A model generated the notes under the pieces. It was not told the DNA's origin. It was given only the letters and a program-made list of their open reading frames with translations, and did no database searches. Shown here one piece after another: positions 27,991 to 37,500 of a DNA stretch of 64,000 nucleotides. Each line of letters begins with the position of its first letter. Positions within the stretch are counted from its first letter, which is position 1. The DNA comes from Desulfovibrio piger (GTDB lineage: Bacteria > Desulfobacterota > Desulfovibrionia > Desulfovibrionales > Desulfovibrionaceae), in contig NZ_LT630450.1 of NCBI RefSeq assembly GCF_900116045.1, positions 997,001 to 1,061,000 on the forward strand, written 5' to 3'. Made by a program: the position numbers and the translations under genes.

Positions 27991-28439
27991 CCATGCCCGA
28001 TCGCGCCCCCCTGACCGTAGGCCACCTCTTGCCGGCTGCCCTGCCCCCGGGGCCGTCCTCCTGCCGTCCGCATCCCGGGCCGCAGGCCCCATGATGGGGC
28101 TCCCCGCCTGCGACCGCATGTCCCGGGTCCGGCACCCTCTGCCGCCCTTTCCGCCTGGCGCGTGTCCGCCGCCGCAGGCCGTCATCCTGCCGCCGCCCCG
28201 GCCTGTCCGGCACGCTCCCCACCGTACCGGCAGCCCGCCGCACGGCGGGCCCCTGCCCGGGCCGCTCCCCGGGACCGTGCCGACATGCGCCGCCTGCTTC
28301 GCCCGCGCACGGCAGCTCCCCCGCCCTTTCTTCCTTCACAGGCCAAAAGGGACTTGCCTCGGGGCGGGGATTCTGTCTAGGCTGATATCGTTAGGAGGCG
28401 GCCCCTGCCGCCCCCGTCAGACCGTAACCGGAGTTGCGT
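27991..28439. other. Gene-free stretch before symporter operon
   Basis: GC-rich and rich in short dyads; no gene recognised. A weak promoter-like pair (TTGCCT near 28354 and TAGGCT near 28378) lies in its last part, and CCGGAG at 28428-28433 is the ribosome-binding site of the small ORF starting at 28440. Confidence 0.4.
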
Positions 28440-28559
28440 ATGGAACTGTTTTCCGTTCTGGGACTGGCGGATGCGCCGGTGCTGCTGGCGGTGCTCTCGC
28501 TGCTGGCCGCGCTGGTGCTTTCCCTCTTCAGCCTGATCCGTCAGGGAAGGGGGCGCTAG
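28440..28559 (+). CDS. Small single-span membrane protein (39 aa) upstream of SSS symporter
   Basis: The product MELFSVLGLADAPVLLAVLS... has one strongly hydrophobic stretch (about residues 12-32), then a basic tail (IRQGRGR), predicting one membrane helix with the C-terminus inside. GGAG stands before the ATG. Its TAG stop is followed at once by the ATG of the symporter gene, so the two are surely co-translated. Small partner proteins next to sodium symporters are known (YhdT for PanF, YjcH for ActP), but this one is shorter and not recognisably of those families. Hypothetical partner of the symporter. Confidence 0.6.
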   Translation: MELFSVLGLADAPVLLAVLSLLAALVLSLFSLIRQGRGR

Positions 28560-30014
28560 ATGCTGGCCGATGTCCTCATCTGGGGCGGCTACATCGCCCT
28601 GTTCATCTGGCTGTCCCGCAAGGGCAGCGGGCACGATGTCATGGTTTCGGGCCGCGTGGGTTTCGGCATCCAGGCCTTTGCCTATGTGGCCACCTATATC
28701 TCCGCCGTGGCCCTGGTGGGCTTTGGCGGGCTGGCCTATGCCTACGGCATGCAGATGCTGCTGGTGGCCGCCGGCAACGTCTGGCTGGGGACATGGATCG
28801 TCTACCGCTATCTGGCCTGGCCCACCCGCCTGTGCCAGCGCAACCTGCAGGCCCGCACTCCGGTGCAGCTGCTGGCCAACGGCCACCGCAGCCCCCTGCT
28901 GGGGCGCTGCCTGGCCCTGGTCTTTGCCGTGTTCCTGGGCGTCTATGCCTCGGCCGTCATCAAGGGCGCGGCCCTGCTGCTGGCCCAGATCATGCCCGTG
29001 CCCGTCTGGCTGCTGGTCTGGATCGTGGCCCTGCTGGTGGCGGCGGCCATCTATATGGGCGGCCTGCGCGGCGTGCTCTATACCGAGGCCATGCAGGGCT
29101 TCGTCATGCTGGTGGGCATCTGCATGCTGACCGTGGCCGTGTTCGACAAGGTGGGCGGCCCGCTGGAGGGCATGGCCCGGCTGGCGGAGCTGGCGCCCAC
29201 CGCAACGGCCAATACCGGCTTCGTCTCGCTGGCCGACGGCGGGCAGGGCTGGTTCATCATCTCGCTGGTCATCGTCACGTCCGTGGCGGTCTGGGCCCAG
29301 CCCCAGATGATCCAGCGCCATTTCGCCCTCAACTCCGCCCGGCAGGTCAACCGCATCACGCCGCTGGCCATGCTGGTGCTGACCGTGCTGGTGGGCGGCG
29401 CCTACTATGTGGCCAGCCTGGCCCGCCTGTTCATGCCCGAGGTGGCCTCGCCCGATGACGTCATGCCCGCCCTGGTCAAGATGCTGCTGCCCGACATCGG
29501 CCTGCAGCTCTTCGTGCTGGCCATCGTCTCGGCCTCCCTGTCCACGGCCACGGCCATCTTCCACATCGCCGTGGCGGCCATCGCCGAAGACCTGCCGGGC
29601 CGCAAGACCTCGCGCGGCATGTGGGTCGCGGGCATCGTCTTCTGCGTGCTGCTCAGCGGCGGCTGTGCCCAGATCAAGGGGCAGATCATCGCCATGCTCT
29701 GCACCACCAGCTGGAGCATCGTGGGCTCCACGGTGCTGGTGGCCTATGTGGCCCTGGTGCGCTTCGGCAAGCGCAGCGGCCTGGCCGCCTGGTGCAGCTG
29801 CTGTGCGGGCTTCGTGAGCTGCATGCTCTGGTACCTCATGACGCACCCGCAGTTCGCCATCCTGCCCATGCCCTGGCCCTCGCTGGCCACGGTGCCGCCC
29901 TTTTTCGTGGGCTTCGCCTTCTCGCTGGCCGGCTGGGGGCTCGGCTGGGCCCTGGACGGCGAAGGCCGCCGGAATTCCTCTTTCTGGCCCGCGGGCATGA
30001 AGCCCGGGATGTAG
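28560..30014 (+). CDS. Sodium:solute symporter (SSS family)
   Basis: 484-residue polytopic membrane protein with about 12-13 hydrophobic segments and the SSS architecture: the second helix region FAYVATYISAVALVGFGGLA (pantothenate/proline-symporter-like), YMGGLRGVLYTEAMQGFVM, typical of the family's Na+-site helix, and VSASLSTATAIFHIAVAAIAED, matching the conserved helix 8 region. It imports an organic solute with Na+; the substrate (pantothenate, proline, acetate and others in relatives) cannot be assigned. It follows the 39-residue membrane ORF with no gap, and a bidirectional terminator follows at 30164. Confidence 0.88.
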   Translation: MLADVLIWGGYIALFIWLSRKGSGHDVMVSGRVGFGIQAFAYVATYISAVALVGFGGLAYAYGMQMLLVAAGNVWLGTWIVYRYLAWPTRLCQRNLQARTPVQLLANGHRSPLLGRCLALVFAVFLGVYASAVIKGAALLLAQIMPVPVWLLVWIVALLVAAAIYMGGLRGVLYTEAMQGFVMLVGICMLTVAVFDKVGGPLEGMARLAELAPTATANTGFVSLADGGQGWFIISLVIVTSVAVWAQPQMIQRHFALNSARQVNRITPLAMLVLTVLVGGAYYVASLARLFMPEVASPDDVMPALVKMLLPDIGLQLFVLAIVSASLSTATAIFHIAVAAIAEDLPGRKTSRGMWVAGIVFCVLLSGGCAQIKGQIIAMLCTTSWSIVGSTVLVAYVALVRFGKRSGLAAWCSCCAGFVSCMLWYLMTHPQFAILPMPWPSLATVPPFFVGFAFSLAGWGLGWALDGEGRRNSSFWPAGMKPGM

Positions 30015-30163
30015 ATGCAGCTTTTTGAACACGAAAAGGGGCCCTTTGCGGTGCTGTCGATGCCTGCAACGCGTCTTCGTCGCCAGCGGACACGGCCCTC
30101 ACCACGCCCCGCCATACGGGGGAGCTGTCCGGCATGATGACAGTCTGCCCTGCCCAAAGATAC

Positions 30164-30208
30164 AAAAAAAGACCGGTGGCCCGCAGCAGGGGCGCCGGTC
30201 TTTTTTTT
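30164..30208. terminator. Bidirectional terminator between symporter and glycosyltransferase genes
   Basis: A7 plus GACCGG (30164-30176) pairs with CCGGTC plus T8 (30195-30208), with an inner GCCC/GGGC pair. The A-tract and T-tract make it work on both strands for the convergent genes on each side. The remainder of 30015-30316 holds no gene. Confidence 0.85.
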
Positions 30209-30316
30209 GTCCGTCGCGGTTCTTGTCGGCCGTATCCGTGGTTGCCGCATCCCTTCCAGGAGATACGGACAAAAACGGATGGCCCCTTCCCGCTTCCGGC
30301 CATGCGCGTCGCCGCC

Positions 30317-31453
30317 TCAGGCCGTCGTGCCGTCCTGCTTTTTCCGCAGCCATGCGGTCCGTACCGCATGCAGCAGGGCCAGATGCCCGGGGATGACATC
30401 CTGCCGCCGGAAATGCCGCACCACTGTGGCCCGGGCCGCGCGGGAGAGCCGTGCCAGTTCCTGCGGCCGCCCAAGGGCCGCCGCCAGCGTGGGCACAAGG
30501 AGCGCCGCATGGCACCAGAGGCAGCCCCCGCCCGCACGCAGCAGGGGCCAGCCTGCCGCATCCCCGGCCAGCACCGGCACCACGCCGCAGCTCATGGCTT
30601 CCAGCAGCACCGGTGCGGAAAGGCACGAGGCCTCCGGCGCCGTGATGACGGCCGCCGTGCGGAGCAGATCCCGGTAGGCCCGCAGGGAGAGCCGCTCCGG
30701 CATGCTCACGCCCGGCGGCAGGGCGGTGGCGAGGGCCGCCAGACGCTCCCGCCCTGTGGCGCTTTCGCACAGCAGGGTCAGACGGCACTCCGGCCTTTGG
30801 TCCAGCAGGTTTTCCGCCAGGCGCAGCAGCCGCCCCGCGTCCGCGGCATCCCGGACGGCACAGAGCACCTGCCCGTCCCCTTCTGCCCGGCGGCAGGCCC
30901 CGTCCCCGGCAGGGGCAAAATAGTCCGTATCCACCGGATACGGCAGGGTCACGGCGCCCCGCTGTTCCAGATCGCGGCTTTCCGCTTCTGCCGCCAGCCT
31001 GATGACCAGATCGCTCTGCCGCATCTGGCGGCATTGCAGCAGATGGCGGACAAGGCCCCGCCCGTCGGCAGCCAGCCCGTCGGACGGCAGCCCTTCCGCA
31101 AAGCAGACCGCGAACGTGTCGGGGAACGCGTCCCTGAGAAACAGCCCCTGCTCCAGCGCCGAAGAAAGCAGTACCATATCCGGCACAAAGCCGCTCTGCC
31201 GCAGCAGGCGGAAGGCCTGCAGGGCCTGCCGGCCCGTCTCCACGGCCCTGTCCAGCACCGTGCCCGCCCCATCCCCGGCAAGACGGCGGGACCGGGAAGG
31301 CGAAAGCACCACATGCCGCACCCCGGGCACACTGAAATCCCGTCTGCCCCGGCAGGAGGCGAACAGGATCTCGTGCCCGGGCTGCGCGGCAAAGGCCGCC
31401 AGCAGCGGCCCCAGGTCCCCCGGGAAGGTGTGGTTGATGAACAGGATGCGCAT
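30317..31453 (-). CDS. Glycosyltransferase, family 4-like
   Basis: 378 residues from ATG 31453 (MRILFINHTFPGDLGPL), the classic GT4 start with a Rossmann strand and substrate loop. The C-terminal half has the GT-B donor-binding features APEASCLSAPVLLEAMSCGVVPVL, corresponding to the E-x7-E region of GT4 enzymes. No strong ribosome-binding site is visible; a GTG at 31480 is a less likely start. The gene lies directly downstream of the giant adhesin gene on the same strand, so glycosylation of the adhesin or of a surface polysaccharide is plausible. That link is inference from position. Confidence 0.8.
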   Translation of the reverse strand: MRILFINHTFPGDLGPLLAAFAAQPGHEILFASCRGRRDFSVPGVRHVVLSPSRSRRLAGDGAGTVLDRAVETGRQALQAFRLLRQSGFVPDMVLLSSALEQGLFLRDAFPDTFAVCFAEGLPSDGLAADGRGLVRHLLQCRQMRQSDLVIRLAAEAESRDLEQRGAVTLPYPVDTDYFAPAGDGACRRAEGDGQVLCAVRDAADAGRLLRLAENLLDQRPECRLTLLCESATGRERLAALATALPPGVSMPERLSLRAYRDLLRTAAVITAPEASCLSAPVLLEAMSCGVVPVLAGDAAGWPLLRAGGGCLWCHAALLVPTLAAALGRPQELARLSRAARATVVRHFRRQDVIPGHLALLHAVRTAWLRKKQDGTTA

Positions 31454-31482
31454 GGGTGTGTTCTGGAAGGGATGTTGCACGG

Positions 31483-31510
31483 GGCGGGACGGCCACAGGG
31501 CCGCCCCGCC
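31483..31510 (-). promoter_or_regulatory. Intercistronic GC hairpin between adhesin and glycosyltransferase genes
   Basis: A 12-bp stem with one mismatch (31483-31494 against 31499-31510) and a 4-base loop, just after the adhesin stop and without a T-tract. It may stabilise the long adhesin mRNA or reduce read-through into the glycosyltransferase gene. Confidence 0.45.
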
Positions 31511-31522
31511 GGGTGTGCAGGA

Positions 31523-34500
31523 TTAACCGTTGCTGTGTTCTATTTCCGCTCGTTGCACAGCTTCAGCAATGTCGTCGGACGGTACGAGTTCAACAGACAC
31601 CCGGGCATCCGTATCGTTGTTCACCTGCATGAACAGCTCATCGGGGGTGCTGCCGTTATCCGGATCGCCGGTAAACCGATAGCCATTGCCCTCCTGTGTC
31701 CAGAGATCGTCATTCAGCTTCAGGCTGCTGCCGGTAATACTGATACCGTAGTCCTTGGCCATCTGCTCCAGACTGGTCAGGCTCAGGGCATCCTTGCCGG
31801 TGATGAGCACTTCGATGCTGTCCACGATGGGGCCTTCATGGCCGTCCTTTCCGCCACTGAGCAACGTCGTCAACGTCAGCGTGCTGTCATCGGACACCAT
31901 GAAGTCGATGCCGCTGCCGCCGCTGACCAGGTAGTCGTTGCTGTCGTAGACGATGATGTCGTTGCCTCTGCCGCCGAAGATGGCATCCTCACCTGCACCG
32001 CCGTCGATGTAGTCGTCACCGCCCATGCCGAGCAGCACGTCATCACCCGTGCCGCCGAAGAGCCGGTCGTCGCCGTCGGCATCCGTGCCTTCCACGGACT
32101 GGATGAAGGCGTCCAGATCTTCAGAGTCCATCCCCTTAATAGATGCAACGGTAGTGCCTTCGATAGAGTCGACGGTGCTACCTTCCCCACTTCCAGACGG
32201 AGCATCGCCAACCAGTAGATCGTTGCCTTCCTGGCCGTAGATGACATCATCCGCCTTGCTGCCGGTGATGGTATCATCACCGCCACCGCGCCCGGTGAGG
32301 CTGTCCAGTCCGACAGTGGCTTCCGTGCCGTCCATGTCCAGCACCGTGCCGTCAGGCTTCACAAGGTAGAACTCACCGGTGTCACCCACGCAGGTCTCGT
32401 AGCCCAGTTCATCGGCATGCCGCAGCATGTAGTCCACGGTATCGGCATGCGTCCAGCCTGCGTAGTCCGTGCCGGTGAGCTTCTCACCGTTCGCTTCCAG
32501 CCACTGGAAGACTTGCGTACCGGAGCCGTAGTTGGGCAGGTCACTAACAACGGCACCTGCCACCACCCAAGAGTTGCTCTGCTCAAGCTGCTTCAGCTCA
32601 TACAGCAGGCGGTCGGTGTTCATCACGTCGCCATAGACGATGACGGACGAATCGGAACCTGCCGCCGTGATGGTGTCGTCACCAGCATCGGCCAGATTCC
32701 TAGAGGATAACCCGCTGTCGCCTGCGGCCACGGTGCCAGCAACGCCGTCACCACCGGTGATGACGATGCTATCGTTATCGTTGCCGATAGCTACACCAGT
32801 ACCTGTTGTTGTCTGATCCACCACTTCCAGCGGCACGTTGACCGTGGTGCTGCTAATATCGCCGTCGGCGTCTTCGGTCTTGAAGACCAGCTCGAACTGG
32901 TTGGAACCCTGCTTACCGGGAACACGGAACTGTTCGTACTGTTCCATGGTCCAGTTGCCGTCCTTGTCCAGCGTGGCGGTGAAGAGCTGCTCGCCGCTCT
33001 CCAGCGTGCCAGTCAGGATGGATTCACCGGACGAACCTTCGCTGAGTTCCAGCGTTACCCTCTGTTTCGTCCCGTCCTTCAGGACCGTGATGGTGCCGGA
33101 GGTGCCGTCCCCATTGAGCTCTCCTCCATTCTGCTCCACCATATCGGCGAGGTCGAACTTGGCATAACTGTCCGTATAGGCGTCGGCAAAACCGTCCGCA
33201 CCGGACTTAGCCGTCACCTTGCCTTCATTGATGATGATGGGATCATCACGCTTGGTGATGAAGTCGATGCCCTGGATGGTGAAGTCGCTGTTTTCATTCG
33301 GGAAGTCAGGCGTACTGTTGTCCACTGCGGAGATGACCACCTTGTCGAAGCCCTCAAGAACGATATCGCCGGTATTGAACGTGAACTCCCCACTATTGGT
33401 GCCATACTCAACGGTAGAGTAGACCAGCTTGCCATCCTTGTAGAACGTGATAAGCGCCTTTTCGGATACGTTATCGTAGCCGGTGCCTGCTGCAGGATCG
33501 TCCGGGCTTGACTTACCGGCGAAGAACGCGCCGAAATTGATGGTTATGCCATAGGCATACCCCTCAAGATCAATAACTACCGCATCGCTCGTATCTCCAG
33601 TAGCTTTGATCTCTCCGTCATCTTTACTATTACCGACCGTCAAGCCCCAGTCAGATTCTGGAGCATCGCGGTACCAATTGCCATCCTTATCTTTATGAGC
33701 AATATTGTTCTGTTTATCTTCCTGGGGAGGATTATTATCCTTATAATACTGCTTTGTTCCTCCGTTATATGAGCTGTATAACAGCTGCATACCATTGGTG
33801 TCCTCAGCAGTGATCAACGGATTACCTCGTTCATCATCCCCGTTATAAGTCACTTTAGCCGCAGATATTGTAATCTGGCCATTCCAGTATGTCGTTGATA
33901 CTTTAGTGGATGTTTGCTCATAAACAGGCTTTCCATCATTAACGTCTATTTTCTTATAGTTGATAAAGGATATCTCCTCATCCACCTTCGCCAGGTTATC
34001 ACTCGAATCGCCGAGGATAACCGACGTAGACATGTCGGAATTGGAGATGGTAGGGATATCATCAAGAATGCTCACGTCCACGGTGATGCTGGAGGTCGTG
34101 CCGTCCGCAAGGTTCACTGTAAGATTGCCGCTGAAGCCCGTCGCATCTTCGCTTTCGCCCTGAGCATTGTGCTGGCTTCCGCTGTATGCCACCGTCTGCG
34201 CGAACGTCACTTTGCCTTCCGCATCCACGATCAGCTGGCCGTACACCTTGCCGTCCGCATCCGTCACGTTCACCGTCTGATTCGCAACCAGCGTCACGCC
34301 CGCCGGAAGTTCAGGGATGGTCACGGAAACAGCCTCACCGGTAAGAACGTTGTCGTCGTCGCCGGTCACACTGCCCTTCACTTCAGACAAGTCGGTGCCT
34401 TCCACTGTCACCGTCACAGGAGCAGCATTGCTCACCTCGTCGTCGTCAGCGTCCGTCACCGTGAACTGGAAGGTATAAGTATCCTTGCTGCCGGAAGCAG

Positions 34501-37500
34501 GAAGATCATAGTGGAACTCTCCCGTCTCCGCATTCAGCGTCACGGTCTGTCCGTCCACATCGAACGTCCAGTTCTGGCCGTCATTGCTGACGCCTGCAAC
34601 CTTCTTACCGCCGTTCACGGAAAGCTCGATCTTCGTGCCTTCGCCGTTGTCCGCGCCAAAGCCGAAATCCACAGTGCCGTTGATACCTGCACCGTATGCG
34701 CCGTCGAATTCCTTCACCTCCAGCGTCGGCATGGCATCAAGAATGCTCACGTCCACGGTGATGCTGGAGGTCGTGCCGTCCGCAAGGTTCACTGTAAGGC
34801 TGCCGCTGAAGCCCGTCGCCTCTTCGCTTTCGCCCTGAGCATTGTGCTGACTTCCGCTGTACGCCACCGTCTGCTCGAACGTCACGTTGCCGTTCTCATC
34901 CACGATCAGCTGGCCGTACACCTTGCCGTCCGCATCCGTCACGTTCACCCTCTGGTTCGCAACCAGCGTCACGCCCGCCGGAAGTTCAGGCATGGTCACG
35001 GGAACATCCTCACCGGTAAGAACGTTGTCGTCGTCGCCGGTCACGTGGCCCTTCACTTCAGACAAGTCGGTGCCTTCCACCGTCACAGGAGCAGCATTGC
35101 TCACCTCGTCGCCGTCAGCGTCCGTCACCGTGAACTGGAAGGTATAAGTATCCTTGCTGCCGGAAGCGGGGAGATCATAGTGGAACTCGCCCGTTGCCGC
35201 ATCCAGCTTCACCGTCTTGCCGTCCACCATGAACGTCCAGTTCTGGCCGTCATTGCTGACGCCTGCAACCTTCTTACCGCCGTTCACGGAAAGCTCGATC
35301 TTCGTGCCTTCGCCGTTGTCCGCGCCAAAGCCGAAATCCACAGTGCCGTTGATACCTGCACCGTATGCGCCGTCGAATTCCTTCACCTCCAGCGTCGGCA
35401 TGGCGTCAAGAATGCTCACGTCCACGGTGATGCTGGAGGTCGTGCCGTCCGCAAGGTTCACTGTAAGATTGCCGCTGAAGCCCGTCGCCTTTTCGCTTTC
35501 GCCCTGAGCATTGTGCTGACTTCCGCTGTACGCCACCGTCTGCTCGAACGTCACCTTGCCGTTCTCATCCACGTGCAGCTGGCCGTACACCTTGCCGTCC
35601 GCATCCGTCACGTTCACCCACTGGTTCGCAACCAGCGTCACGCCCGCCGGAAGTTCAGGCATGGTCACGGCAACTTCTTTACCGGTAAGCACGTTGTCGT
35701 CGTCACCGGTCACACTGCCCTTCACCCCGGTCAGGTCGGTGCCTTCCACTGTCACCGTCACAGGAGCAGCATTGCTCACCTCGTCGTCGTCAGCGTCCGT
35801 CACCGTGAACTGGAAGATGTACTCCCTGTTGGAACCGGAAGCAGGAAGATCATAGTGGAACTCTCCCGTCTCCGCATTCAGCGTCACGGTCTGGCCGTCC
35901 ACATCGAACGTCCAGTTCTTGCCGTCAGTGCTGGCGCCTGCAACCTTCTCACCGCCGTTCACGGAAAGCTCGATCTTCGTGCCTTCGCCGTTGTCCGCGC
36001 CGAAGTCGAAGTTCACCGTACCATCGATGCCTTCTCCGTATGCGCCGTGGAAATTCTCCACCGTCAGCGTGGGCACGTCGTCCACGATATCCACAGTAAT
36101 GGAACCGGAGCTCTCGCCATTGATCAAGATCTGGAACGAGTCCGCGTCCACCACCGTATTGATCCCATTTTCGTTGTCACTATCCGTGTACGGCGTTTGC
36201 AGCGTATACTCATAGTTGATGGTGAGCTTGCCATCGTTCCATGTGGCCTCAGTGATGGTGAGCTTGCCGTAGCGCCCCTGGGCCGGCTCCATCGCCCAGC
36301 CCACCTGATCCTCAGTACTGACCGTCACCTGCACACCGCCGATGGTCACCGTACCAGCCTGGCCGTGCATGTCCACCACCAGCTGGCCCGCGTCGGTCTT
36401 GCTATTGGTCTCATGCACCAGACCATCTTCGTCGACCAGCAAATCCGTCTTACTGCCGCTCTCATTAATGGTGGGCGGGACGACCTTTGCACACACCGTC
36501 ACAGAGCCTGTGGCCGTATCGCCATCGGCATCCGTCACCGTGATGCCGAACGTATAGCTGTCGTCCTTGCCATCGGCAATGTCCTGAGGGGCTCTTGTGT
36601 AGACGATCTTGTAGCCACCTTCAGCAGTGCTTTCGATCTTCAGGTTGTCGTCTTGATTGTTAGGAGCGATAAAAGAGTAGGTTCCATTACTCTCATGGAT
36701 GATTGTGAAGGTATATTCATTCTCCCCGACCTCGACAGAGATCGAGGCCGTTTTTCCGTCTAACGAGATGACGTCCGCACCAACGGAGAACTTTTCCAGC
36801 GGTATCTCGATGGTATCCGCAGTATCCTTGACAGATTCCGGATTACTGACAGCCAGCACAGGCGCATCATCCAGGGCATTGGCCGTAATCGTACCGGTCT
36901 CCGTTCCCCCTTGCGTCGTGACAGTCACCGTGAATTGATCCGCCAGGTGGGAGTCGCCCCTCCCGGACACATTATTCGTGCCACCATTCACAGGTGCATT
37001 GAGAGTATAGGTGTAATTGATAGTGATTGTACCATCACCCTGAGCTACTAATGAGATATTGCTCAGATAGCCATATGTGCCTTTTATGGTCTGCCCATCA
37101 AGGATCCCTCCAGTATTCCCATTGACGGATAGGATATTCCCGTCCTTGTCCACTGTTATGGGCATATCTCCAATGGTTATGGTCCCGTCAGCATGATCCA
37201 GGTTGACGGTGATACTGCCTTGAGCAGTATTTTCAACCTGACTAGTTTTATCGTTTTCATCTCCAGAACCGATAGGAATATCATTCATGATAATATTCCC
37301 TTCATCGGTGGTGACCGTGCTGTTTGTAACCGTAGGATTGCGGAATACGGTGGTATATATATTGCTGACAGTGGCCGAATCCCCGTCAGCATCGGTAATC
37401 GTCAGGCTGACATCATAGCTGTTTGTCGTTCCGCCGATATCTGCCGTGGGACGGGTATAGGTGAATATGCCTGTCTCCTTGTCATAGGACAGCGAATCCT

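Noticed and set aside
33914..36763. Long open frame on the plus strand opposite the adhesin repeats
   Set aside because: It mirrors the tandem repeats of the real gene, is rich in His/Arg/Val strings without any family motif, and lies entirely antisense to a well-supported gene.
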